From positions 1-64,000 of the forward strand of contig JAUXAU010000005.1 of the NCBI GenBank assembly GCA_030619765.1: a stretch of DNA of 64,000 nucleotides, read 5' to 3'. Positions 1-6,896 of this stretch are shown one piece after another. Numbering within the stretch: position 1 is the stretch's first letter; each line of letters opens with the position of its first letter. The position numbers and the translations under genes are program-made. The notes beneath the pieces are model-generated. The model saw only the letters and a program-made list of their open reading frames with translations, was not told the DNA's origin and did no database searches. This stretch comes from Thermoplasmatota archaeon (GTDB lineage Archaea; Thermoplasmatota; E2; DHVEG-1).

Positions 1-118
1 CTTATTTTATATTACCTGGTACCGGTGTCCTTTGCTCTGATTGTGGGCAAGAACATTTAAAGAAAAAGAAAAGAGAATTGATAGGCTTTGGCTAGTGGTT
101 TTAGGTTTCAGAAAAACT

Positions 119-712
119 TTATCGAAATCTGTGCCAAGAGCGGTTTCTTATAGCGTTATAAATGTAATTAAGCAAGTCGTATTCAAAGAGATATTCTGTT
201 GGGTTCCATCCTACCATATGTGGTATGTCACTGTCGTTATCCACGTCAATAGATAAAACAAGCCAAATCTTAGCACCATCTAGAAAGTTTTCATCGAATT
301 CACGTGGGAGATCACTAGTATTTACAGAACCCTTGATATGGATTTTACCATTTTCATTTGTGGTGGCATTTCCTAAACAAATCAAGTTATTTCCTGGCCA
401 GGGATCAGGATAATAAATCAACGTGTAATTCTCACTTGGCTCTAGTCTACGCCCGTTGAATACAAAGTCAAATTCAGGGCCTTCAAGAATATATTTCATT
501 CTACCCCATGAACCGTTTCTGACAACCTCCCATGTATCTGGATCTTTCTCAACGAGAAATAGATGTGCAATATGAGAGTTTCCCGCTTGCCCATTACCCC
601 CCTTGGCTACAGGTCCTCTCCCGTTAGATTGCTTAGCTATTACTGCTCCTGCAAATATACCTGACATCAGCAGAACACCTATCAAGATTAATGCCCACAT
701 TTTTGTTTTCAT
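119..712 (-). CDS. secreted protein of unknown function
   Basis: This is a 197-residue protein with a clear N-terminal signal peptide: a short basic start, then a hydrophobic stretch from about residue 6 to 26. The mature part is rich in Asn, Asp, Gly, Trp and Tyr, as in extracellular archaeal proteins. I recognise no catalytic motif or named family. The end contains the motif EYDLLNYIYNAIRNRSW. It is a single gene divergent from the TFB gene, and the roughly 120 bp between them carries promoters. Bases 1-118 hold nothing I can support. Confidence 0.7.
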   Translation of the reverse strand: MKTKMWALILIGVLLMSGIFAGAVIAKQSNGRGPVAKGGNGQAGNSHIAHLFLVEKDPDTWEVVRNGSWGRMKYILEGPEFDFVFNGRRLEPSENYTLIYYPDPWPGNNLICLGNATTNENGKIHIKGSVNTSDLPREFDENFLDGAKIWLVLSIDVDNDSDIPHMVGWNPTEYLFEYDLLNYIYNAIRNRSWHRFR

Positions 713-795
713 CTTACCACTAATAGGTAGTGTTTACTTTTAAGTTTATAACACTTTCCTGAAAAAATTACATTTTGACATTTTGACACAATACT

Positions 796-806
796 CTTAT
801 ATATAG
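796..806 (+). promoter_or_regulatory. TATA box of the TFB gene
   Basis: The sequence CTTATATATAG matches an archaeal TATA box. It lies about 37 bp before the chosen TFB start at 843, which would place transcription start near 826-830 and give a very short leader. Inferred from sequence only. Confidence 0.55.
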
Positions 807-842
807 TATTAGCAAATATTACTCTGATATGGTTTGATAAAG

Positions 843-1787
843 ATGACTTGCTTAGTTAAAAAAGAAAAACAAGGTATTGATGAAGTCGTTCAATGTCCTG
901 AATGCGGTAATACACGTTTATCTAGAGACTATAACAGGGGTGAACTTGTCTGCAATGAGTGTGGGCTTGTGATAGATGAAGATTTTATCGATCATGGGCC
1001 TGAATGGCGGGCATTTGACAGTGATCAAAGAGAAAAAAGGGTACGTGTTGGTGCTCCGATGACCCTTACGATTCACGATAAGGGATTAACTACGGATATA
1101 GATTGGGCTAACAAAGATTCCTATGGGAAAATGATATCTCCAAGAAATCGTGGGCAATTATATAGACTTCGGAAATGGCAGCGTCGAATACGCATAGCAA
1201 ATTCAACGGAGAGAAACCTTGCTCGTGCGCTTTCCTATCTCGATCGGATAGCTTCAAGTATGGGGCTTCCAAGATCAGTCCGTGAAACCGCTGCGATGAT
1301 TTACCGGAAAGCAGCGTTGAAGAATTTGGTACGTGGTCGAAGTATAGAAGGTGTTGCTGCCGCAGCTTTGTACGCTGCATGCAGACAGTGTCATGTGCCA
1401 AGGACCCTTGATGAGATAAGTAGTGTAGCAGGTATATCAAGAAAGGATATTGGGAGAAACTATCGGTTCGTCACCAAGAAAATCAGATTGAAGCTTCTGC
1501 CTACGTCACCTGGGGATTATATTTCACGGTTTTGCAGTGAATTAAAGCTCGGTACCGAGGTTAAAGCAAAAGCTATGGAAATATTGAAATTAGCAACGGA
1601 AAAATCCTTGATTAGTGGTAGAAGCCCTGTAGGAAGTACAGCAGCATCTCTCTACATAGCATCTATTCTTTGTGGGGAACGGAGAACACAAAGGGAGATA
1701 GCGGATGTAGCAGGCGTCACCGAGGTAACCATTCGAAACAGGTACAAAGAACTGGTAAGGAAACTGGATATAGAGATTGCACTGTAG
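843..1787 (+). CDS. tfb: transcription initiation factor IIB (TFB)
   Basis: TFB bridges TBP bound at the TATA box and RNA polymerase. The N-terminal zinc ribbon is visible as CPECG and CNECG, followed by the B-reader/linker region (PEWRAF). Two cyclin-like repeats follow; the direct-repeat signatures are [15 protein letters not shown] and [14 protein letters not shown]. Each repeat ends in a helix-turn-helix, and the second ([20 protein letters not shown]) is the BRE-contacting one. At 314 residues it has normal family length. I chose ATG 843 (MTCLVKK) over the in-frame TTG at 834. Archaea often carry several TFBs, so this may be one paralogue of several. The identification is secure. Confidence 0.96.
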   Translation: MTCLVKKEKQGIDEVVQCPECGNTRLSRDYNRGELVCNECGLVIDEDFIDHGPEWRAFDSDQREKRVRVGAPMTLTIHDKGLTTDIDWANKDSYGKMISPRNRGQLYRLRKWQRRIRIANSTERNLARALSYLDRIASSMGLPRSVRETAAMIYRKAALKNLVRGRSIEGVAAAALYAACRQCHVPRTLDEISSVAGISRKDIGRNYRFVTKKIRLKLLPTSPGDYISRFCSELKLGTEVKAKAMEILKLATEKSLISGRSPVGSTAASLYIASILCGERRTQREIADVAGVTEVTIRNRYKELVRKLDIEIAL

Positions 1788-1797
1788 ACCCATCGTT

Positions 1798-2106
1798 CTA
1801 TTTGCTTTTCTTCTTAACTAAAAATATTTCAATAGAAGATACGTTAGATGTTCTACCTTCTTCATTGGTGAGATTTTCAGTACTGATTTTTATCTCTTTT
1901 ACTTCTGCATCTGTAACAAACCTGTTTCTCACAATTTCTGCAGTATCCACCGCTCTACTTATAGCTCTGCCCCTAGCCTTTATTACAACCTCGTCTGAAC
2001 CACCACTGAACTCTGTTATTACTGCAAGCACATAACTCATTGGCGGTTTCTTTCCAACATATACTACGTTTTCATCTGTCCTTTCTTCTGTTGTTTTTCC
2101 TACCAT
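1798..2106 (-). CDS. albA: Alba family DNA/RNA-binding chromatin protein
   Basis: Alba is a small abundant dimeric nucleic-acid-binding protein of archaeal chromatin, about 10 kDa. The typical core is visible: [17 protein letters not shown], then [20 protein letters not shown], then a C-terminal beta hairpin ending in [11 protein letters not shown]. The lysine in GKKPP is the usual DNA-contacting and acetylation site. The start is set at ATG 2106, because the upstream in-frame ATG at 2121 lies inside a strong ribosome binding site (GGAGG) spaced 8 bases before 2106. It converges with the TFB gene, with only 10 bp between stops. Confidence 0.92.
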   Translation of the reverse strand: MVGKTTEERTDENVVYVGKKPPMSYVLAVITEFSGGSDEVVIKARGRAISRAVDTAEIVRNRFVTDAEVKEIKISTENLTNEEGRTSNVSSIEIFLVKKKSK

Positions 2107-2328
2107 AGATTTTTCCTCCATTGAACATAGTTGACTACTTCCTGTTGATCTAATATTTCAAATTGCCTCCTATCCTATAAATGCTTCCATTAGACCAAAC
2201 TCTAAGAGTTTTATCCGAATTAGATGAATTTTCATACTCCATCAAAAAATATCTTCGACAACCCCTCCGTGAAATTTTCACCGAATTCCATCAATAAAAT
2301 CTCCATTTCAATCGAGCCTCTTCTCCCA

Positions 2329-2571
2329 TTACAATCCGCTCCTTTTTACCATTTCTCCAAACAACTTCCAACCTCTCATAGTATTCTTACTCATATAGAC
2401 AAACTTTCCCTTTACCCTATCAAATATAGAGACGATCTCATCATCATCCTCATGTATCGCAACAAGAACCTTGCCGTCGGAATATGCGCCATATCGGCCA
2501 CCGGAAGGAAGTGCATATCCGCCTATCTTCTTCATGTTTTTCCTTACTTCATCCGCGTTCGGTATTTCCAT
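2329..2571 (-). CDS. small hypothetical protein
   Basis: An 80-residue protein beginning MEIPNADEV and ending in a basic helix (RGWKLFGEMVKRSGL). The centre, GGRYGAYSDGKVLVAIHEDDDEIVSIFDRVKGKFVYM, looks like a beta-rich fold. I recognise no family. It is the last and most separated gene of a minus-strand run of five small genes (3803 to 2329) whose other members overlap one another. Its ribosome binding site is weak. Accessory-element cargo is the likely context. Confidence 0.5.
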   Translation of the reverse strand: MEIPNADEVRKNMKKIGGYALPSGGRYGAYSDGKVLVAIHEDDDEIVSIFDRVKGKFVYMSKNTMRGWKLFGEMVKRSGL

Positions 2572-2650
2572 TTATATCGCCATATCCTATCAATGGGAAA
2601 AGTTGACTCAACTAATTCGTCAACATGAAGCCCCCCCTACTTTTTTTTAC

Positions 2651-2881
2651 TCAACAAACACAATGGTCGCTTAATTCCATAAACCAAGAACGCCAGTATG
2701 GAGATAAATTGTTGCCTGTTTTTGGATCTGTTCGAGTGTCTGGTTTTTCCTTTTTCGGTGTAATATAAACATCTATACCACCGTGTTTGTTTGTAATCAG
2801 ATGAACTTTCATGTTTTTCTTTTTTGCTTCTCTCTCGTATTGTTGAAGAGAGCAATAATTACATTGTGTCAATTCACTCAT
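2651..2881 (-). CDS. small hypothetical protein with N-terminal Cys pair
   Basis: A 76-residue protein starting MSELTQCNYCSLQQYER, then KVHLITNKHGGIDVYITPK. The CNYC pair may bind metal, but a second pair is not clear (the C-terminus ends DHCVC). A strong GGAGGG ribosome binding site precedes ATG 2881, which overlaps the end of the upstream gene by 8 bp. Short proteins of this type are common in archaeal viruses and plasmids. No function is assigned. Confidence 0.6.
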   Translation of the reverse strand: MSELTQCNYCSLQQYEREAKKKNMKVHLITNKHGGIDVYITPKKEKPDTRTDPKTGNNLSPYWRSWFMELSDHCVC

Positions 2882-3134
2882 TTTTTAATCCCTCCATATT
2901 ATCAACACCACTACTTTTTAATCTCATTAAAAGTTGGAGATAACTCACTGACTTATGAATGGTGTTCAGATCATTGACCTTATTTTTCCAAACATTCATA
3001 GTCTTGTCATCGAGCGATAAATCCCCAATCAAATCGACTGCTATCATCTTCAAACACTCGACCAGATCATAGTACCCACCGAATCCTTCCTGAGCTAGAA
3101 GATCATCCAGTTTGTTCCAATCTTCACGGTTCAT
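2874..3134 (-). CDS. small hypothetical protein
   Basis: An 86-residue acidic, mostly helical protein (MNREDWNKLDDLLAQEG...). There is no metal-binding or catalytic motif. It has a GAGGT ribosome binding site, and its start overlaps the stop of the DUF4326 gene by 4 bp, indicating translational coupling within the 3803-2329 run. I do not recognise it. Confidence 0.6.
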   Translation of the reverse strand: MNREDWNKLDDLLAQEGFGGYYDLVECLKMIAVDLIGDLSLDDKTMNVWKNKVNDLNTIHKSVSYLQLLMRLKSSGVDNMEGLKNE

Positions 3135-3460
3135 TTTTTATTTACCTCAAAATCCAACTTTTCAACCAATTCAACTAACACATCACCATGGCACGCCTCT
3201 GGCTTACACCAACAACACAATGTTTTTCCCTCAAGCTCATGGAGACAACCAAGCAGTTTCGGATTATCCTGTAAATATTCTCTGTATAATTCAATTGACT
3301 TTTGTCTACCATGTTTTTTTACAGAAAATGGATTATGCCATTTCGATTGTTGGAATGGAGTAAAGTAAACAGATCTGCCAATATAAGCATATTTGTCTGT
3401 TTCCTTCAATACTCTATTCCAAAAATCGGTCCCTTTGCCTTTCAAATTAATGACATTCAT
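3131..3460 (-). CDS. DUF4326 domain protein
   Basis: A 109-residue protein carrying the DUF4326 pattern: a WHNPF segment, a helix ending YREYLQDNPKLLG, then ELEGKTLCCWCKPEACHGDVLVELV near the C-terminus. The CWCKPEACHGD stretch is the hallmark of this domain and probably binds metal. The family is widespread in phages and mobile elements, and its biochemical role is not established as far as I know. It overlaps both flanking genes, so it belongs to a tight operon. Confidence 0.85.
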   Translation of the reverse strand: MNVINLKGKGTDFWNRVLKETDKYAYIGRSVYFTPFQQSKWHNPFSVKKHGRQKSIELYREYLQDNPKLLGCLHELEGKTLCCWCKPEACHGDVLVELVEKLDFEVNKK

Positions 3461-3803
3461 ATGATGGCCTCGCTACCTTTTTAACATCTTCAACAGTGTC
3501 AAGGAAAATCCTCGTTTGTTCAATTACCCTGTCTCTTTTTGACAGAACTCTGGCACCTCTAAAACGAGGGCTTGGATATTTTTTACACAAGCAAGAAGGG
3601 ATATCCAGGTTGCAGTTATCACACCACAAAAAATCTCTGTATTCACTCCAATGAAGCACCGTATCAAATGCTTTGGTACCACATATCGGGCAAGCATACC
3701 CGAGCTCCACAGGAAAGAATAATGACGTTCCAGAGGGTCTTCTACCGAGTAACTCTTCAGCACGTTTGTTTTTACTCTGTTTCTCTTTTGGTGTCTTATA
3801 CAT
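3447..3803 (-). CDS. zinc-ribbon protein
   Basis: A 118-residue protein with two CxxC pairs (CPICG and CDNCN) plus a further CLC, consistent with one or two structural zinc sites in the middle of the chain. The N-terminus is basic (TPKEKQSKNKRAEELLGRRP) and the C-terminus helical. It is the first gene of the five-gene minus-strand run, with an AGAAGGGA ribosome binding site before ATG 3803. It starts about 70 bp from the hairpin that closes guide array 1, so it could be read from the end of that transcript. No function is assigned. Confidence 0.65.
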   Translation of the reverse strand: MYKTPKEKQSKNKRAEELLGRRPSGTSLFFPVELGYACPICGTKAFDTVLHWSEYRDFLWCDNCNLDIPSCLCKKYPSPRFRGARVLSKRDRVIEQTRIFLDTVEDVKKVARPSYECH

Positions 3804-3871
3804 TCAAGGGTCCCTTCTAATATCAGTAATTTGAATAAAAGATGTACGGTTCCTTGCTTCATAATGGTTTG

Positions 3872-3914
3872 TAGCAATAGCTGACTTATTGGTTCTGGAA
3901 GTCAGCCATTGCTA
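3872..3914 (-). other. hairpin closing guide array 1
   Basis: The arms TAGCAAT-A-GCTGACTT (3872-3887) and AAGTCAGC-C-ATTGCTA (3899-3914) form a 15-bp stem with one A/C mismatch and an 11-base loop. It abuts the last, degenerate repeat of array 1 on the side that is 3' if the array is read on the minus strand. No T-run follows, so it is not a classical intrinsic terminator. A hairpin of very similar design, also with a single A/C mismatch and an ACTT...AAGT apex, follows array 3. Confidence 0.75.
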
Positions 3915-5075
3915 TAGTTCGCAATTATCGAATGGGCTTCATCCATTGCTTGGCTCGCACATTGTTTGTGGGCTTCAACCTTCCATTGGCTCGCATTTTC
4001 TCCTTGGGCTTCACATTTTATGTGGCTCGCAATTTGTCAGTGGGCTTCACATTTTCACTGGCTCGCATTTTTTTATTGGGCTTCAACATTATATTGGCTC
4101 GCACGCTTTCTTTGGGCTTCACCTATGTGATGGCTCGCACATCTCAAATGGGTTTCAATTATCAACTGGCTCGCACGTTGTTTATGGGCTTCAACCTTCC
4201 ACTGGCTCGCATTTCCCTATTGGGCTTCAATCATCAAATGGCTCGCATATATTCGATGGGCTTCACATTCCAACTGGCTCGCATATTGGATATGGTTTTC
4301 AAAGTTTTTATGGCTCGCATAAACCCCATGGGCGTCATAAGTTCACTGGCTCGCATCTATGACATGGGCTTCAACGCTTCTATGGCTCGCACGTTGCAAA
4401 TGGGCTTCATGTTCTTCATGGCTCGCATCTTTTCCATGGTCTTCAAATCTAGAGTGGCTCGCATATCTCGATTGGGCTTCAACTTTCAACTGGCTCGCAT
4501 TTTTCCAATGGGCTTCAACCATCTAATGGCTCGCAGCTTGTCAGTGGGCTTCAATCTTTTCCTGGCTCGCAGTTTTTCAATGGGCTTCAATCTCTCAGTG
4601 GCTCGCATGTCTACCCTGGGCTTCAAACTCCCTATGGCTCGCACTATTACAATGGGCTTCAGTATCCCGATGGCTCGCACTCTCTATATGGGCTTCGGAT
4701 GTTACATGGCTCGCATTCACATCATGGGCTTCAGTCCTTTCCTGGCTCGCATATAGTATTTGGGCTTCAATATCCCATTGGCTCGCATTTCTTCTCTGGG
4801 CTTCAATCTTTATATGGCTCGCATATTTCCAATGGGCTTCAAATTGTACATGGCTCGCATTTTCTTCGTGGGCTTCAAATCCAAGATGGCTCGCACTTTT
4901 GGTTTGGGCTTCAGTTATCAACTGGCTCGCACTATTACGATGGGCTTCAGTATCCCGATGGCTCGCAAATTCCCCCTGGGCTTCATTCTTAGATTGGCTC
5001 GCATTTATTATCTGGGCTTCAACCCCTTATTGGCTCGCACATTTTATTTGGGTTTCAATCTTTTCTTGGCTATTT
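3915..5075 (-). repeat. TIGR-type tandem interspaced guide array 1 (32 units of 36 bp)
   Basis: On the plus strand, TGGCTCGCA and TGGGCTTCA alternate, each followed by a 9-bp variable spacer, so the unit is 9+9+9+9 = 36 bp. From 3951 to the degenerate terminal copy TGGCTATTT at 5067 there are exactly 31 units with no indel; a decayed unit (TAGTTCGCA) precedes at 3915. The TGGCTCGCA copies from 3951 to 5031 are invariant; the other repeat varies slightly (TGGGTTTCA, TGGTTTTCA, TGGGCGTCA). By hand count only 45 of 558 spacer bases are G, so the minus-strand spacers are C-poor. The array ends 10 bp from the stop of the Tas-like gene and is probably read with it. In sense orientation the repeats are TGCGAGCCA and TGAAGCCCA. 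TIGR arrays are known to yield 36-nt RNAs with two spacers, which is the match made here. Confidence 0.88.
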
Positions 5076-5085
5076 TTAACATCAT

Positions 5086-5970
5086 TTAGAAGTTGTATTT
5101 GCCTTCCCAGTCTACAGCATCTCTCCATGTAGTAACGTCTTTGTGTCCTAATGCCTCTTTCACATAGGGTTCTCTGACATCTAATCCTGCCATTTCCCTA
5201 GCACATCCATAATAATGGGCCAGGAAAAGCTTCCTCGTTACTCTGAGTGCCATGTTATGTGCATGCCCTTTTATGAGTTTGGTATCCTCTTTTTTGTATG
5301 GTTTACCGTATTTGGCTTCTAATTCACCTTCCGGGTATTTTCTGTTCAAATATCTTGTTTTAGCATCGTTGTAACATTTTCTATAGATTCCCTTGTTTTG
5401 TTTCATCAGATTATCACTGATTTTCCATGTAAAGGTCAGCAGACGCGGGTTGAACTTCTGATCCTTGTGTCGTTTAGGTGCTTTTCCATCTCCTGTTACA
5501 TCATTGCCTGTATGGCACCATAAACTGGAAGTTGTATGGTATTGTGAACAATCGCCAAATTCTTTTAACAAATTTGCACTGATAACAGGGCCGATGCCTC
5601 TGATTTTTTCCAGAAACTCGGTGTAGACTTTCTCTTGTAACACATACTCGAGCATCCTATTTTTATATTTGTCTTCGATGTTCTCCGATTCATCTGCCAG
5701 ATCCCAGCACATTTGTACATATCTATGTTCATGTTCGGTGATTTCTTTCTTTTCAAGTAAATCATTCCACAGATTGAAAAGTTGCTTGTCTGTATATTTC
5801 TTTTTGAAGTCTCTGTCTTCCTTTTTTTCTTCTACAGCGTCAAAATCTATTCCTTCTACTTTTTTTCTTATGATGTCTCTTATTCGATTTTTGGTGCTTA
5901 TTCTTACTTCTTGCATATCATAGTAGGCACCTGCTACTATCCTGCCTAACATTTTTGTTATATCTGACAT
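5086..5970 (-). CDS. Tas-like (TIGR-associated) Nop/IS110-fold protein without nuclease domain
   Basis: A 294-residue protein. Residues about 1-115 are charged and helical, coiled-coil-like. Residues about 120-195 resemble the C-terminal domain of IS110 transposases and the Nop domain of box C/D proteins: IRGIGPVISANLLKEFGDC (helix-hairpin-helix), SSLWCHTGN, then GKAPKRHKDQKFNPRLLTF. No DEDD/RuvC or HNH motif is present, so this is not a complete IS110 transposase. The nearest known type would be a nuclease-less Tas (TasA-like) that binds guide RNA and DNA without cutting. Arrays lie on both sides. Its own GGGAG ribosome binding site sits 8-9 bases before ATG 5970. An IS110 fragment is the main alternative; conserved domain structure plus arrays argue against it. 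Identification is from sequence pattern only. Confidence 0.75.
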   Translation of the reverse strand: MSDITKMLGRIVAGAYYDMQEVRISTKNRIRDIIRKKVEGIDFDAVEEKKEDRDFKKKYTDKQLFNLWNDLLEKKEITEHEHRYVQMCWDLADESENIEDKYKNRMLEYVLQEKVYTEFLEKIRGIGPVISANLLKEFGDCSQYHTTSSLWCHTGNDVTGDGKAPKRHKDQKFNPRLLTFTWKISDNLMKQNKGIYRKCYNDAKTRYLNRKYPEGELEAKYGKPYKKEDTKLIKGHAHNMALRVTRKLFLAHYYGCAREMAGLDVREPYVKEALGHKDVTTWRDAVDWEGKYNF

Positions 5971-6140
5971 ATCATATCACTCCCTTTTGGTTTTCAATCT
6001 TGCATTAACTCCCAGGTGTCTCTCTGGTTTTTACGTTACGAATGACTATCATTCTAGGCCAACAACCATACAATCGGAGATGGGATTACACCCCTGAATC
6101 ATACCGCTGCCAGATGCCCATGCCTTATTTAACAAGAGAA

Positions 6141-6302
6141 TCATTTTTTACCCTCTTCATCTAACTTATCAAGGCCGATATTTAAGATAATTCTCAACAA
6201 CTCTGAATTATGTTTATACCTTCCAGAATTCATATAGGCCATAAATCGTTTGTATTGACTTTTTGTCGGTCTGACTATTAAACAATGATCGCTTTCTTCC
6301 AT
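6141..6302 (-). CDS. small ribbon-helix-helix (CopG-like) regulator
   Basis: A 53-residue protein encoded between array 2 and the Tas-like gene. The pattern is a short strand (HCLIVRPT) followed by two helices (KSQYKRFMAYMNS, then HNSELLRIILNIGLDKL), as in MetJ/Arc/CopG proteins that bind operators as dimers. ATG 6302 follows a strong AAGGAG site about 8 bases upstream, which supports real translation. It lies in the same direction as the Tas-like gene, 170 bp upstream. A role as autoregulator of the array/tas operon is the obvious inference. An operator candidate is the small inverted repeat GTTCTT...AAGAAC at 6774-6792. Confidence 0.72.
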   Translation of the reverse strand: MEESDHCLIVRPTKSQYKRFMAYMNSGRYKHNSELLRIILNIGLDKLDEEGKK

Positions 6303-6334
6303 TTTTCAGTTCTCCTTATTTTTTTATCGTTAAA

Positions 6335-6356
6335 CCACCGGATTTTACCCCGGTGG
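6335..6356 (-). other. hairpin closing guide array 2
   Basis: CCACCGG (6335-6341) and CCGGTGG (6350-6356) form a 7-bp GC-rich stem with an 8-base loop. The hairpin overlaps the last, degenerate repeat of array 2 (TGGCTTCGCA at 6354) and sits on the array's presumed 3' side, as the hairpins of arrays 1 and 3 do. The stem sequence differs from those two. It lies just before the ribosome binding site of the RHH gene and may separate array RNA from messenger RNA. Confidence 0.6.
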
Positions 6357-6760
6357 CTTCGCATACCTTTTTTGGACTTCACAATATCAATGGCTCGCAC
6401 ATTTCCCATGGGCGTCAATACCCTACTGGCTCGCATATGTCAAGTGGGGTTCAAATCTGAAATGGCTCGCATATTGGGCATGGGCTTCAAATCTAAATTG
6501 GCTCGCACTATCACAATGGGCTTCAGTATCCCGATGGCTTGCATCTTTTTATTGGCCTTCAACATTTCATTGGCTCGCACTCTCTATATGGGCTTCAGAT
6601 GTTACATGGCTCGCAGATTTTCAATGGGCTTCACTCTTCTATTGGCTCACACATCTCAGATGGACTTCATACACCAATTGGTTCCGCAAGATTTATATGG
6701 ATTTTACATATGCCGTGGCTTGCAGAAGATATATGCATTTTATACCCATTCTGGCGGTAT
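6354..6760 (-). repeat. TIGR-type guide array 2 (about 11 units)
   Basis: The same alternating repeats and 9-bp spacers as array 1, with TGGCTCGCA-type copies at 6391, 6427, 6463, 6499, 6535, 6571, 6607 and 6643 at exact 36-bp steps. Both ends decay. At the low-coordinate end the repeat is TGGCTTCGCA (10 bp). Beyond 6661 the repeats drift (TGGTTCCGCA, TGGATTTTA, TGGCTTGCA, TGCATTTTA, TGGCGGTAT). Repeat variants are more frequent than in array 1, suggesting older or less-used units. Several spacers (gtatcccga, ctctctata, gatgttaca) also occur in array 1. It lies directly downstream of a minus-strand TATA box and upstream of the RHH and Tas-like genes. Confidence 0.85.
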
Positions 6761-6815
6761 GCCCCTTCTTGGCGTTCTTCGTTCCCAAGAACCATTCGGG
6801 AATACACGATAGCAA

Positions 6816-6824
6816 TATTATAAA
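6816..6824 (-). promoter_or_regulatory. candidate TATA box for array 2 - rhh - tas - array 1 operon
   Basis: On the minus strand the sequence reads TTTATAATA within CAGTTTATAATATTG, a good archaeal TATA box. Transcription would begin near 6790, just before the first degenerate repeat of array 2, and run through array 2, the RHH gene, the Tas-like gene and array 1. The inverted repeat GTTCTT/AAGAAC (6774-6792) overlaps the predicted start and could be an operator. Inference from spacing only. Confidence 0.5.
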
Positions 6825-6834
6825 CTGTACAAAT

Positions 6835-6887
6835 GATTAATAAAGGTAACTGTATTATTCATAAAATACATATGGTCATACAATAAC
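6835..6887 (+). repeat. left copy of a 53-bp perfect inverted repeat
   Basis: This 53-bp block, beginning GATTAATAAAGG and ending CATACAATAAC, is identical to the reverse complement of 7992-8044. Imperfect matching extends several bases further on both sides. The two copies bracket the gene at 6897. The block contains a TATA-like stretch (CATAAAATACATATGG) placed to drive that gene with little or no leader. Confidence 0.9.
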
Positions 6888-6896
6888 AATAGGTAG

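Noticed and set aside
3932-5089. Long reading frames within array 1 (274 and 109 codons) giving a 12-residue repeat protein with MGFxxxxLARI
   Set aside because: The 36-bp period is a multiple of three, so several frames on both strands stay open at once. Conservation is in two DNA 9-mers, not in codon terms, spacers vary at all positions, there is no ribosome binding site, and similar open frames appear on the opposite strand.
5086-5970. Ordinary IS110 transposase or insertion sequence
   Set aside because: The N-terminal DEDD catalytic domain is absent, no element ends or target duplications are seen, and two arrays flank the gene. I keep an IS110-derived fragment only as an alternative.
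5971-6140. A second small gene between the RHH gene and the Tas-like gene
   Set aside because: I saw no frame with a start, ribosome binding site and sensible composition; it is more likely leader sequence of the Tas-like gene.
3915-6760. CRISPR array
   Set aside because: Repeats are 9 bp, of two alternating types, and spacers are 9 bp; no Cas gene is present. CRISPR repeats and spacers are each roughly 25-40 bp.
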